Source of the DNA: Shouchella shacheensis
Lineage (GTDB): Bacteria > Bacillota > Bacilli > Bacillales > Bacillaceae_D
Reading direction: 5' to 3'
NCBI RefSeq assembly: GCF_001484965.1
Contig: NZ_LLYY01000009.1
Coordinates: forward strand, 107,939-171,938
DNA length: 64,000 nt
Below the pieces are notes generated by a model that worked only from the letters and a program-made list of their open reading frames with translations, was not told the DNA's origin and did no database searches. Positions 18,607-28,507 of this stretch are shown here, piece by piece. The position numbers and the translations under genes were made by a program. Each line of letters opens with the position of its first letter. Position 1 is the stretch's first letter.

Positions 18607-20066
18607 GTCAAACGCTCCTTTAACGCTACGCGCGCTTCTTCTCGGTCGTCAAAATCAATCCGGTCTTGCCCGATTTCTTGGTATGTCTCATGGCCTTTTC
18701 CGGCAATCACAATCATGTCGCCTTTTTCAGCAGCAAAAATCGCTTCCGAAATGGCCTGGCGTCGATCGGGCACCACATCATAGTTATCGGCGTTCAGCTC
18801 ATGAACCATGTCCTCTAAAATTAGAGTCGGGTCTTCCGTCCGTGGGTTATCCGAGGTGAAAATCGCTCTTTCCGCATGACGGACGGCGATATTCGCCATT
18901 GTCGGGCGTTTGGTAACGTCCCTGTCTCCCCCACAGCCAACAACGACCGTGACATTGCCTTCGACAAACTCCTGTACGGTCTGGAGAACATTTTCCAGGC
19001 TGTCTGGCGTATGGGCGTAGTCAACGATGACGGTAAAATCCTGCCCTTCATCCACCGGTTCAAAACGTCCGGCGACACCAGAGACGTGTTCTAAACTTCT
19101 TTTTACCGCAGTAAGGCTAATGCCTGCGGCAACGGCAGCCGCGGCAGCTGCTAACGCATTATAAACACTAAAGGCGCCAATAAGTTTTAAGGAGACATCC
19201 ACCTTTTCTTGAAAGGCTCTCAAGGTAAACGTCGTGCCGCCTGCAGAGACACGCACATTCTCTGCCCGTACGTCCGCTGTTTTGCGAATCCCATATGTGA
19301 GCACATCCACAGACGTCATTTGAATGAGTCTTGGAGCAACTGGATCATCAGCGTTAATGACAGCTGTTTTCCCATCATAGGTGTTCCCAAGCTGGGAAAA
19401 CAAAAGGGCTTTGGCATACAAGTATTTTTCCATTGTTTCGTGGTAATCGAGATGATCAGGCGTTAAATTTGTAAAGATCGCAATGTCAAAGTCACACCCA
19501 CGCACCCTGCCTAGATGCAGGGCATGAGAAGAGACTTCCATTAAAGCCGTAGTGACTTCTTTGTCAACCATAGCGTGAAAGCGCTGCTGAAGCAAAAGGG
19601 ATTCTGGTGTTGTATTTCTTGTTTCAATCACCTCATCCGCCACTCTCGTGTACATCGTGCCAATCAAACCCGTTTCCTCTCCCGCATCACGGAAAATCTG
19701 ATCGAGGATATGAGTGGTCGATGTTTTGCCGTTTGTGCCTGTCACCCCTACAAGACGCAGTTTTTTTGTCGGTTCTTCGTAAAAGTGGCTAGCGAGTCGC
19801 GCCATTGTACGTTTTGTGTCTGAGACCACAATCACAGGGACAGAAACGTCAATGGGACGCTCGGCAATAATTGCCACCGCCCCATTTAACACTGCTTGTT
19901 TCGCAAAATCATGACCATCGACCGTATACCCATTTATGCAAAAGAAAAGCGTATCCTCTGTCACAAGACGTGAGTCCATTTCCAGTTTTGTAATCGTAAT
20001 CGCTTCGTCTTCAGGCGTAAGCGGCCGAACCCCCCGCAATACGTGAAGCAACTCTTTCAACGTCAT
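18603..20066 (-). CDS. murE: UDP-MurNAc-dipeptide:meso-DAP ligase MurE
   Basis: Adds the third stem-peptide residue. The substrate-determining motif DNPRTEDP is the DAP-specific form, so the wall should be A1-gamma type with meso-diaminopimelate. The ATP loop reads GVTGTNGKTSTTHI (about 109-122), and further motifs MEVSSHALHLGR and GKGHETYQ are present. The double ATG at 20069/20066 follows GGAGGC; I use 20066 for spacing, giving 487 aa. The longer open frame to 20126 is unlikely. Confidence 0.97.
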   Translation of the reverse strand: MTLKELLHVLRGVRPLTPEDEAITITKLEMDSRLVTEDTLFFCINGYTVDGHDFAKQAVLNGAVAIIAERPIDVSVPVIVVSDTKRTMARLASHFYEEPTKKLRLVGVTGTNGKTSTTHILDQIFRDAGEETGLIGTMYTRVADEVIETRNTTPESLLLQQRFHAMVDKEVTTALMEVSSHALHLGRVRGCDFDIAIFTNLTPDHLDYHETMEKYLYAKALLFSQLGNTYDGKTAVINADDPVAPRLIQMTSVDVLTYGIRKTADVRAENVRVSAGGTTFTLRAFQEKVDVSLKLIGAFSVYNALAAAAAAVAAGISLTAVKRSLEHVSGVAGRFEPVDEGQDFTVIVDYAHTPDSLENVLQTVQEFVEGNVTVVVGCGGDRDVTKRPTMANIAVRHAERAIFTSDNPRTEDPTLILEDMVHELNADNYDVVPDRRQAISEAIFAAEKGDMIVIAGKGHETYQEIGQDRIDFDDREEARVALKERLT

Positions 20067-20165
20067 CATGATGCCTCCAATAGCTTCTACCATCCATCGT
20101 GCCTGTTCGATACACAGTTTAATCAAAACGATGAACGATTTATAAGAAAAACATACGTCTTCATT

Positions 20166-22100
20166 TTAATCGCTCTCGCTCGTTTTGTCACCCATATATA
20201 CGCGGATTGTAGAATCTATTGCAACGCGAGTGCCTGGTTCAGGGGATTGCCGTTCCACCACGTCCCCTTCGCCCGCCACACTTAAACGGAGGTCATAGTA
20301 GGATCGATGGATGTCCTTTGTTGTGCGCCCAATTAGATCCGGCGTTTCCACAAGAGGCTCATCCTGCCATGTCAATTCTTTCTCAATTTGGTCTTCTCTT
20401 TTCTCTACACCCATCGCCTCCAGGCTATCACCAATGATATCCCCTACGATCGGTGCTGCTACGATCCCACCGAATTGAAGGGTGTCTTTCGGATTATCGA
20501 CGGCGACGTAGACGACAATTTCCGGGTCATCGGCAGGGGCCATTCCAATAAAGGAGACGATGTGGTTATTTTCCAAGTATTTCCCGTCTTTGGCCTTCTG
20601 AGCGGTACCGGTTTTCCCGCCTATACGGTAACCGTCGACAAACGCTCCTTTTCCTGTCCCTTGAGCAACGACGGACTCAAGGGCATGGCGTACTTCTTTC
20701 GAGGTTTCTTCAGAGATGACTTCTCGCTTCATGACGGGGCTAATCGTCTCGACCACCTCTCCTGTCTCGCCATCCACCCACTCTTTTGCGAGCTGAGGCT
20801 CATAAAGATAGCCGCCGTTGACCGCTGCCGATACGGCCGCTACTTGCTGCAGGGGAGTCACCGCAACCCCTTGACCAAAGGCCGTGGTTGCTTGTTCAAG
20901 CGGACCGACATCCTCCCTGTCAAATAAAATACCTGTGCCTTCTCCCTGCAAATCAATGCCCGTCTTCTGCCCAAATCCAAAGTCTTCGATGTAGTCAAAC
21001 AAACGATCCTTGCCAAGCTTTTCTCCAAGGGCCACAAAACCTGGGTTACAAGAGTTTTGCACCACCTCTAAGAACGTTTGATGGCCGTGACCGCCCTTTT
21101 TCCAGCAGTGCAGGCGATGGCCGGATACTTCAATGTAGCCTGGGTCGTTAAACGTATCCTCTTCAAGGTCTACAAGCTTCTCTTCTAGTGCTGCCGCCAG
21201 TGTAATAATTTTAAACGTGGAGCCCGGCTCGTACTGCATCCAGACCGGCTTGTTTTGATTGTAGATTTCTGATGGCACTTCCTGATAATTTTCTGGATTG
21301 TAGTGAGGACGGCTGCTCATCGCAAGAATTTCGCCGTTCTTAGGGTTCATCGCGATCGCCATCGCACCGTCTGGGTCGTATGTGGCTTCCGCAATGTCAA
21401 GCTCTCGCTCCATGATCGTTTGCACCCGACTATCCACTGCCAGGCGCAAATCAAGCCCATTGACTGGTGGCTCATACTCATCCGCCAAATTGGGCATCTT
21501 CGTTCCTTTGGCGGTAGAGAAAAAAGAAACGTACCCTCCCTCGCCCTTGAGTTTGTCGTCATAATAGTGTTCAAGTCCAGTTAAGCCCTGGTTGTCGATG
21601 CCCGCAAACCCTAGGACATGGGACAAGTAGCTACCAAACGGATAGTGCCGCTTGGAGTCTTCCGCGATGTAGACTCCGTCTAGACCGAGCGCGCGAACTT
21701 CCTGTGCCTTTTCCTGCGTAAGCTTCTGACCTTCGGGACGAATCCAGACGCTAGACTCTTGCTCTGTCACAAAATCATAAGCTTCCTGCTGATTCATCTC
21801 AAGAACAGAAGCCAGTTTTTCCGCAGTGTCAGCAGGGTCGCTGATTTGCCTCGGAAAGACAATCACCGACGGAGCACTTATATTCGTGGCAAGAGCCACG
21901 TCATTTCGATCAAGAATCTCCCCTCGTTTTGGCTCAAAAGGAATGTTGCGCCCCCATGAATCCTCCGCCTGACCCGTTAACCATTCGCCTTGCCCAAACT
22001 GAACGTAGCCAAGCCTGAAAATAATCACAGAAAAAACAGCCAGACCGACGAAAAATGCGATTAAAAGCCGCTTTCGTACGGTTACGTTAGATACACGCAC
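20166..22100 (-). CDS. spoVD: Sporulation class B penicillin-binding protein SpoVD
   Basis: Transpeptidase for spore cortex synthesis, partner of SpoVE. One N-terminal membrane helix (about 11-30), dimerisation domain from RGEILDRND, then the transpeptidase with GSTFK (SXXK), SCN in VQNSCNPG and KTGTAQ in IGGKTGTAQKA. A single C-terminal PASTA domain (VETPDLIGRTTKDIHRSYY) separates it from PbpB, which has two. 644 aa, normal length. It sits between pbpB and murE as in B. subtilis. Confidence 0.95.
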   Translation of the reverse strand: MRVSNVTVRKRLLIAFFVGLAVFSVIIFRLGYVQFGQGEWLTGQAEDSWGRNIPFEPKRGEILDRNDVALATNISAPSVIVFPRQISDPADTAEKLASVLEMNQQEAYDFVTEQESSVWIRPEGQKLTQEKAQEVRALGLDGVYIAEDSKRHYPFGSYLSHVLGFAGIDNQGLTGLEHYYDDKLKGEGGYVSFFSTAKGTKMPNLADEYEPPVNGLDLRLAVDSRVQTIMERELDIAEATYDPDGAMAIAMNPKNGEILAMSSRPHYNPENYQEVPSEIYNQNKPVWMQYEPGSTFKIITLAAALEEKLVDLEEDTFNDPGYIEVSGHRLHCWKKGGHGHQTFLEVVQNSCNPGFVALGEKLGKDRLFDYIEDFGFGQKTGIDLQGEGTGILFDREDVGPLEQATTAFGQGVAVTPLQQVAAVSAAVNGGYLYEPQLAKEWVDGETGEVVETISPVMKREVISEETSKEVRHALESVVAQGTGKGAFVDGYRIGGKTGTAQKAKDGKYLENNHIVSFIGMAPADDPEIVVYVAVDNPKDTLQFGGIVAAPIVGDIIGDSLEAMGVEKREDQIEKELTWQDEPLVETPDLIGRTTKDIHRSYYDLRLSVAGEGDVVERQSPEPGTRVAIDSTIRVYMGDKTSESD

Positions 22101-22191
22101 AGGCTTCCCCTCACTTTCTTTGCATAGCGCCTAGAAAGCGCAGACTTGTTAGAGGATATGCCTGTCTTGCTTGGTTTAGAACAAGCTGGGT

Positions 22192-22312
22192 GGAAAAGCG
22201 GAGGCACCCTGCTCACGAGCGACAAGTTTTGGAGCGACGGCAGATCAAGTCTGAACTTGACTTGAACTGGCGGCGTGAAGAACCTCGAGCGAGTGGCCGC
22301 CGCAGCTAGACA
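22192..22312 (+). repeat. Form B structured repeat
   Basis: GGAAAAGCGGAGGCACCCTG to CAGCTAGACA. Inner hairpin TCAAGTC/GACTTGA is intact. A short A-like fragment (AAAGGAGGCTGGGTGGAC) follows at about 22319. The rest of the 22101-22562 gap holds only the pbpB terminator. Confidence 0.85.
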
Positions 22313-22468
22313 TCACGAAAAAAGGAGGCTGGGTGGACGAAGCGGGTATTGAAAATCATACGTATACGTCATGACCGATCCCCAACAAGTCTCTCTGAGC
22401 AACAAGGAACGGGAATTCCTCCCTTCTTACTGTTGGTACCGCTGTTCATAGAAATACAACGGTCTAAC

Positions 22469-22515
22469 AAAAAAAGATGAACGGCCTCCCCAAGTCATTC
22501 CGGGATCCGTCCATC
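22469..22515 (-). terminator. Intrinsic terminator after pbpB
   Basis: Minus strand GATGGACGG pairs with CCGTTCATC (one mismatch) and runs into seven T. This would separate pbpB transcripts from spoVD, which needs its own sporulation promoter. Confidence 0.75.
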
Positions 22516-22562
22516 GTTTTAAGCAACTCTTTTCCAGCGGCCACCCTTTGGCCGGTTCTACA

Positions 22563-24797
22563 TCACTCTTCTTCCTCTACCTCTGTTTCAGGCTCTTCTA
22601 TTACCTGTGTTTCAGTCTCTTCTACCTCTTGCTCTACGTCTCCCTCTGTCTCTTCCTCTTCTTCCTGAGTCAAATCCAGCTCCTCGCGAGGGACAAAGGA
22701 ACCACCGAGCACGTCGCCTCTAGCAATGGTTTCACCGGGCTCGACGCTTTGGGTATCCAAGTAGCCACTGCCTTGGAAACTTGTTTCAAGACCAGCAGAG
22801 GAGACCACTTTCATCACATCACGGTAAGACCAGCCATACATATCGGGGAGCTCAACCTCGTCTGCATTCGTCCGTAAAACAATTTTTTCTCCTTGCATCA
22901 TGCGCGTACCTGCATTTGGCTGCTGCGCTTCGACGGTCCCTTCGTCACCGAGAATATGAACGTCAAACCCTTCATCTTCAAGCTCACTTTCCACTCTGCT
23001 CACTCGGGTCCCGATGAAATCTGGAATTTCATAGCCTAACTGCTCGGTCTCTTCTTTGATTTCCTCTTTGGAAGGAGCCACGCTTAAATGTTCAAGGCTG
23101 CGCTGCATCACCGTATTGAAAATGTGCGCAACAGGTTCCGTGCCTGGTTGCTCCCCGGTTAGATTCGGCTTGGTAACGGCGACATAAACAACCACTTCTG
23201 GGTCTTCATATGGAGCCATTCCCAAAAAGGAATAGGTGTAATTCCCGTGCCCGCTTAAATAGGTTCCACCGCTCGCAATCTGAGCCGTTCCTGTTTTGCC
23301 TGCCACTTCTAGGCCATCAATGTCGTAAGCGTTCCCTGAACCAACTTCGTCAGCTACTACACCCCGCAGTAAAGAACGCACCTGTGCCGCCGTCTCCGCA
23401 GAAACCGGCTGTCCGACTTGCTCGGGTTCGTTTTCTAAAAGGAGTTCTTCCTCGCCTTCACTTACAATCTCTTTAACCACATACGGTTTCATCATTTTGC
23501 CGTCATTGGCGATCGCACTCGCGGCCTGGATAATTTGAATCGGCGTCACCGTGGAGCCTTGCCCGTACGAGGTCGTCGCAGCGTTAATGAGAGAGCCATC
23601 AATGATGTTGCTCTCCCCTTCCTGAGGCAAGTCGATACCGGTTTTGTCCATAAATCCAAACTGATCCCAGTACGGGTAAAATCGCTCTGGTCCAAGCTCA
23701 TCCAAAGCCAGTTTTGTCATAAGAACATTGGACGAGCGAAGCACACCTTCACGGTAAGAGATCGTTCCCCAGCCTTCGGGCTTGACGTCATGAATTTTCG
23801 TTTCCGAGTTAATTTCATAGCTGCCAGATTCGAAGGTAGCCTCCTCATCAAAGACCCCTTCTTCAATCGCAGCTGCCAGCGTAAAGGTCTTCATGGTCGA
23901 TCCGGGCTCAAAGGAGTCAGAAATCGCATAGTTCATATAGTTTTCAACGTCTTCGTATGCGTTCGGATTAAACCCTGGGCGATTGCTCATTCCTAAGATT
24001 TCCCCCGTTTTTGGGTCGGCGACAATAGCAGTCATTTTCTCTGGATTGTACTCCTCGTCTACCTTGGTCATCGCCAGTTCCAGGGAAGCCTGAATATTGG
24101 TATCAAGTGTCGTGTAGACATCATCACCGTCCTCTGGCAGGGTCACTCTCTCCGCACCCGAAGAAACAGAAAGCCCCCGGCGGTCCATTTCGTATTCAAT
24201 GAACCCATCCTTCTCCTGTAAATAGTCATCTAATGAGGCTTCGAGTCCTGTTTTTGCCTTCTCCTCGTTGCTGCTTGAATACCCAATCAGATGGGAGGCA
24301 AACTCCCCATTCGGATAAAACCGTTTCGTCTCTTCAATGGAGGCAATTCCATCAAGGTCAAGTGCCTCAATTTCTTTCATCTGCTCGTATGTTAAATTCC
24401 TTGCTCCGCTCCCAAGTTCAACTTGAAATTTATCTTCTGACAGACGACTTTCCAATTCATTTGGGTCGCTATCAATATAGGGCGCAAGTGTCTCAGCAGT
24501 TGCCTCCGGGTCCTCTACGTACTCTCCGTAACTCTCGTCTAAATAGGCTAGTACTTTATACGAAGGGACTTCTTCGGCAATCGCATTCCCGCTCCGGTCA
24601 AAGATGTCTCCGCGCTCCCCTGGCAGTTCTTCCGAAGTCGCATAGAACGATTCTGCCATCGCAACTAGGTCATGCCCTCGAACCGTTTTTCCTGCCTGAA
24701 TGTAGAGGATTCGCCCAAATAACAACAGAAACACACACAGAAACAAAAGCATTAAAAATACCGCGCGCTTATTGGTCACGGCTCGTTTAATATCCAC
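22563..24797 (-). CDS. pbpB: Division class B penicillin-binding protein 2B
   Basis: Septal transpeptidase. One membrane helix (about 14-32), PBP dimer domain from RGDIFDRSGNAIAEEV, transpeptidase motifs GSTMK, SSN in VLRSSNVLM and KTGTAQ, then two PASTA repeats (YEIPDFIGTRVSRVE; VELPDMYGWSYRDV). An unusually acidic glutamate/threonine-rich tail of about 40 residues ends the protein (EEETEGDVEQEVEE). 744 aa. First large gene after ftsL; the tail fits an extracytoplasmic protein of an alkaliphile, which is inference. Confidence 0.96.
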   Translation of the reverse strand: MDIKRAVTNKRAVFLMLLFLCVFLLLFGRILYIQAGKTVRGHDLVAMAESFYATSEELPGERGDIFDRSGNAIAEEVPSYKVLAYLDESYGEYVEDPEATAETLAPYIDSDPNELESRLSEDKFQVELGSGARNLTYEQMKEIEALDLDGIASIEETKRFYPNGEFASHLIGYSSSNEEKAKTGLEASLDDYLQEKDGFIEYEMDRRGLSVSSGAERVTLPEDGDDVYTTLDTNIQASLELAMTKVDEEYNPEKMTAIVADPKTGEILGMSNRPGFNPNAYEDVENYMNYAISDSFEPGSTMKTFTLAAAIEEGVFDEEATFESGSYEINSETKIHDVKPEGWGTISYREGVLRSSNVLMTKLALDELGPERFYPYWDQFGFMDKTGIDLPQEGESNIIDGSLINAATTSYGQGSTVTPIQIIQAASAIANDGKMMKPYVVKEIVSEGEEELLLENEPEQVGQPVSAETAAQVRSLLRGVVADEVGSGNAYDIDGLEVAGKTGTAQIASGGTYLSGHGNYTYSFLGMAPYEDPEVVVYVAVTKPNLTGEQPGTEPVAHIFNTVMQRSLEHLSVAPSKEEIKEETEQLGYEIPDFIGTRVSRVESELEDEGFDVHILGDEGTVEAQQPNAGTRMMQGEKIVLRTNADEVELPDMYGWSYRDVMKVVSSAGLETSFQGSGYLDTQSVEPGETIARGDVLGGSFVPREELDLTQEEEEETEGDVEQEVEETETQVIEEPETEVEEEE

Positions 24798-24867
24798 CGC
24801 TGTAACCTCCTACCCCGGCTATTTTACAAAAAACTTCTAAAAAAAACTAGTTCGCCTAGGAACTAGT

Positions 24868-25212
24868 TTATGGACTTACCTTCACCTGCGCATTATCATG
24901 CTGCATCCCCATCTTTTCAGCTTCTGTCATGATGCGATCAGGTGCACTGAGCTCCTTCACTTGAATTTCGTAGCCTGCATTGAGATCTTGCTGTGTTTCA
25001 ACGGAGGTTTCAAGCGTAGCAATGTCACTTTGTAGGCTGTAAATTGTCGCGAAATTATGTACTATCCAGCCAAAAAGGCCAAATAGAATGCCAGCCATCA
25101 TGAGGGCAATCAGTTTTTCCCCGAGCGTGATTTTCGCACGGTGACGAACGACCTTTCTTTGTTTGCGTTGCGGCTCGGGCTGGTGGTGCGGCTGAATTTG
25201 ACGTGCAACCAT
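24868..25212 (-). CDS. ftsL: Cell division protein FtsL
   Basis: Small bitopic divisome protein working with DivIB and DivIC. 114 aa: a basic cytoplasmic tail (PEPQRKQRKVVRHRAKI), one membrane helix (LIALMMAGILFGLFGWIV, about 34-52) and a short extracellular leucine-zipper-like coiled coil. Sequence conservation is low in this family, so the call rests on topology and its place between rsmH and pbpB. Confidence 0.9.
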   Translation of the reverse strand: MVARQIQPHHQPEPQRKQRKVVRHRAKITLGEKLIALMMAGILFGLFGWIVHNFATIYSLQSDIATLETSVETQQDLNAGYEIQVKELSAPDRIMTEAEKMGMQHDNAQVKVSP

Positions 25213-25231
25213 ATAAAAACGTCCTCCTTAA

Positions 25232-26164
25232 TTAACGTGCCTCGATGATCCGTAGTTTGGCGGATCTGGCTCGATTGTTTGCCTCATGTTCCTCATGTGT
25301 AGGAACGATAGGTTTTCTTGTCACGAGTTTAAACGGCAGTTGTACTTCTTCTGGGATTACCGGAAGGCCCTTGGGCAAATCCGGTTCTTTTGTCGCTTCT
25401 TTGAATACTTGTTTGCACAACCGATCCTCAAGAGAATGAAAAGTAATCACCGCCATGCGCCCGCCTGAACGGAGCAAATGCAAGCCCTCGGTCACCGCTT
25501 CTTCAAACGCCCCTAACTCGTCATTCACAGCAATTCGGATCGCCTGAAATGTGCGTTTTGCTGGATGTCCTCCTGCTCTTCTCGCTGGAGCCGGGATGGC
25601 TTCCTTAATGACTTCAACAAGATCGGCAGTTGTTTCAATGGGCGTGTTTTCCCGCCGCGCTTCAATTTTACGAGCAATTTGTTTGGCAAATCGTTCTTCC
25701 CCGTAGCGAGAGATAATCGAGGCCAGTTTGGCAAAGGGCCATTCGTTGACAACCACTTTCGCCGTGAGTAGGGATGTTTGGTCCATCCGCATATCAAGAG
25801 GAGCATCCTGATGATAGCTAAACCCCCTGCTCGCCTCATCGAGTTGCGGGGAGGAAACCCCTAAATCGAATAAAATCCCGTCCACACCTCGAACGCCTCG
25901 CTCCGTGAGCTCTTCTTTCAAATGCCTGAAATTGCTGCGAATCAGCGTGAACTTTCCTTTATGCGCAGCAAGAAGTTCTTCTGCGTGCCTGATCGCCGTT
26001 TCGTCCTGGTCAAACGCATACAAATGACCGGAACCATCAAGCTGCTCAACAATTCGCTTGCTATGCCCTGCTCCCCCTAGCGTGCAGTCTAAGTAAATGC
26101 CCTCTTTTTTTATATGTAACCCTCTAATAGACTCTTCTTTTAATACGGTTGTGTGTGAAAACAT
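25232..26164 (-). CDS. rsmH: 16S rRNA (cytosine-1402-N4)-methyltransferase RsmH
   Basis: Methylates C1402 of 16S rRNA in the decoding centre. SAM-binding motif [14 protein letters not shown] near residue 25, [20 protein letters not shown] and MRMDQTS motifs, and the C-terminal [10 protein letters not shown] typical of MraW/RsmH. 310 aa. Between mraZ and ftsL, the invariant order. Confidence 0.98.
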   Translation of the reverse strand: MFSHTTVLKEESIRGLHIKKEGIYLDCTLGGAGHSKRIVEQLDGSGHLYAFDQDETAIRHAEELLAAHKGKFTLIRSNFRHLKEELTERGVRGVDGILFDLGVSSPQLDEASRGFSYHQDAPLDMRMDQTSLLTAKVVVNEWPFAKLASIISRYGEERFAKQIARKIEARRENTPIETTADLVEVIKEAIPAPARRAGGHPAKRTFQAIRIAVNDELGAFEEAVTEGLHLLRSGGRMAVITFHSLEDRLCKQVFKEATKEPDLPKGLPVIPEEVQLPFKLVTRKPIVPTHEEHEANNRARSAKLRIIEAR

Positions 26165-26190
26165 CAGAACACCTTTTTCTGTTTCGTTGT

Positions 26191-26622
26191 TTACAGATCA
26201 AAATCAATGAGATTCTCAGCAATGTCTGCAAACGAATCCTCTGACTGTGTGACATATTCTTCCCAGATCGCCTTGTCCCATACTTCCATTCGGCTTGAGA
26301 CACCAATCACGACGCACTCCTTTTCAAGCTTTGCGTATTTTCTCAAAGGGCCGGGAACATTCATCCGCCCCTGCTTATCTAGCTCACATTCGGAAGCGCC
26401 GGAGAAGAAGAAGCGAGTAAAAGCACGGGCATCTTTCTTTGTGAAGGGCAGCTCTTTCAGCTGCGATTCCAGCTTGTCCCACTCTTGCTTTGGATACACG
26501 AACAAACAGTGATCAAGACCTCGAGTCACAACAAAGGGTGAACCGAGAAGATCCCGAAACTTCGCTGGGACGATCATTCGGCCTTTCTCGTCAATGCTGT
26601 GCTGGTACTCGCCTAAAAACAC
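26191..26622 (-). CDS. mraZ: Transcriptional regulator MraZ
   Basis: Two tandem AbrB/SpoVT-like half-domains forming a ring-shaped DNA-binding protein that regulates the division cluster. Motifs [19 protein letters not shown] and the second repeat [14 protein letters not shown] are clear. 143 aa. First gene of the dcw operon; promoter and MraZ-binding repeats would be expected in 26623-26700, but I could not define the boxes with confidence. Confidence 0.97.
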   Translation of the reverse strand: MFLGEYQHSIDEKGRMIVPAKFRDLLGSPFVVTRGLDHCLFVYPKQEWDKLESQLKELPFTKKDARAFTRFFFSGASECELDKQGRMNVPGPLRKYAKLEKECVVIGVSSRMEVWDKAIWEEYVTQSEDSFADIAENLIDFDL

Positions 26623-26703
26623 CGCTGTTCACTCCCCCCACTTTCTCCCCCTAACTTACCACAACCCACCACTTTTCACCACTCTAAATTTTCTTTTCCA
26701 CAA

Positions 26704-26740
26704 AATAAAAAGAAATCCTGCTTGAATGCAGAATTTCTTC
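26704..26740 (-). terminator. Intrinsic terminator after bshC
   Basis: Minus strand AGAAATTCTGC pairs with GCAGGATTTCT and is followed by TTTTTATTTT, 40 bp past the bshC stop and before mraZ. Confidence 0.85.
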
Positions 26741-26777
26741 AATGTTTTTTACGATTGCTAGGACCAACGCAAACGGT

Positions 26778-28400
26778 TCATAAGCAAATGAGCTGATGCC
26801 GCCCATCGATCACGATCTTTTTTTCTAATAGACGCGAGACAAAGTCACAGCCAACCATGTTAAGGAAGACGTAAGGGTGGAGCGTTCGTTCCTGCGGTCC
26901 TTCTTTCGGATAGAGCCAATGGGTGGCCTCTGTGAATTTCGCCAGCTCATGTTCATGACTGTCGCGAACCTCTTTGTGCATTCGCTTTTCGAGGAATTCC
27001 ATCTGCTCGAGAATCAATTCAAGATTCTTTTCACTCATCGCTCCCAATGTCGGACTTATAGAAGACGCCAACTTTCGGATCGGCTGATGCGCTGTCTCCA
27101 CTTGCGCGACTTGCTCCCGCACCACCTCGTCGATCTTAAAGGAGTGCTGGGCCTCTAACCATTCTTCCCGCTTGCGCTCGCCCTCACCTTGCATGAAAAG
27201 CTCAGGGTTATACCCTTTTTCCTCTACCCATTTTTTTACATGGCGAGGAACGATCGTGAAGGCCAGTCTAGGAATCACAGGGGCCATTTTCAAGTGGAAC
27301 GCTTCAAAAGCTGGTCTTAGCGTCGCCCAATATTTGATCTCCCCAGGGCCCCCAACAAAAGCGAGGGTCGGCAGTACCCATTCTTGCATCAGTGGCCGTG
27401 TTACAACATTGTTGCTAAAACGCTCAGGATGAGCGCTAAGTTCTGCCAGAAGCTCTTCCTTGGAAAAGGAGTGGTTCGTGTCACGGACATAGAAACGACC
27501 GTCCCCATAATCAAGCCGCCGCCTCGAGCCGTCAAGCGAAAAAAACAAATGGGCGTTTTCCGTCTCCGTGACGATAGGCTCCTCTCCACTTTGTCCCCTG
27601 AAGCGCTCCGCCCCCTCCTGCTGCTTTTGTTGCAAAGTCTCAACTTGTGTGATCAACTTCTCAAAAAAAGGCCGTTCAATCGTACGAACTCTCGGATCAT
27701 CGCTGTTAAGAAAAAGCAGCCCCTCGTTATAAAACAGCTCATGCATCAGGACAATAAAGAAATCCGTGTACGTATCTGCCTGCTCCTCCGCCTCCTCAAC
27801 ATGAGCTTTTAATGCTTGTGTATGCTCCGTTTCAGGCAGCGTAGCAAAGACATCCTCCATAAACGTATGAAGAACTTCTTTCGGAAGCTCTTTCTCACTC
27901 GCTGACTCTCCGAAGCTCTCATCTTTCAGCAGTTGTTTTTTCCAGCCATGCTCACTTTCTGTATGAACGAAGCGGATTTCTTCCAGATCGTGATCCTCGC
28001 CTGCAACCCAAAAAAGCGGCACGACTGGTTGGCCGAGCTTTTGTTCGTATTGTTTGGAGAGCAGAATGAGCGTCATCGCTTTATACACTGTGTACAACGG
28101 CCCTGTTAGAAGTCCAGCCTGCTGACCGCCAACCACCACCAAAGCATCCAACTGTTCAAGTTTATGTAAATTGGCTGTACACGCTTCGGACGGACGGAGC
28201 CGCTCATGCTGATCGCGCAAGTAATTGACGAGCTCTCTTCGATGTTCCCAAGCATAGGTCTTTAAATCTTGGCTACGTTCCTCCAGCCACTCGTTCTCGT
28301 CTACTCTGTATGAAAATAATTCGCTAAAGTCTTCTTGGTTTTGCACATAATTCCGCAAAAAACCCGACAAAAATGATTGGTCTAATGCTTGGATGTTCAT
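26778..28400 (-). CDS. bshC: Bacillithiol biosynthesis cysteine-adding enzyme BshC
   Basis: Proposed ligase adding L-cysteine to GlcN-malate in the last step of bacillithiol synthesis. Start ATG 28400 (MNIQALDQSFLSGFLRNYVQ) follows AAGGGG and gives 540 aa, matching B. subtilis YllA/BshC (539). Family motifs include VVGGQQAGLLTGPLYTVYKA, PLFWVAGEDHDLEEI and FVGGPGEIKYWA. Between panE and mraZ as in B. subtilis. Confidence 0.95.
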   Translation of the reverse strand: MNIQALDQSFLSGFLRNYVQNQEDFSELFSYRVDENEWLEERSQDLKTYAWEHRRELVNYLRDQHERLRPSEACTANLHKLEQLDALVVVGGQQAGLLTGPLYTVYKAMTLILLSKQYEQKLGQPVVPLFWVAGEDHDLEEIRFVHTESEHGWKKQLLKDESFGESASEKELPKEVLHTFMEDVFATLPETEHTQALKAHVEEAEEQADTYTDFFIVLMHELFYNEGLLFLNSDDPRVRTIERPFFEKLITQVETLQQKQQEGAERFRGQSGEEPIVTETENAHLFFSLDGSRRRLDYGDGRFYVRDTNHSFSKEELLAELSAHPERFSNNVVTRPLMQEWVLPTLAFVGGPGEIKYWATLRPAFEAFHLKMAPVIPRLAFTIVPRHVKKWVEEKGYNPELFMQGEGERKREEWLEAQHSFKIDEVVREQVAQVETAHQPIRKLASSISPTLGAMSEKNLELILEQMEFLEKRMHKEVRDSHEHELAKFTEATHWLYPKEGPQERTLHPYVFLNMVGCDFVSRLLEKKIVIDGRHQLICL

Positions 28401-28507
28401 CTCTAATCCCCTTCGTTCAAACAGTTTCCTATTCACTTTACTTATGATAGCAAAATCCGTCTCTGACAACCAAATTAGATGCTTGAAAATGAACGACCCG
28501 ACCAAAG

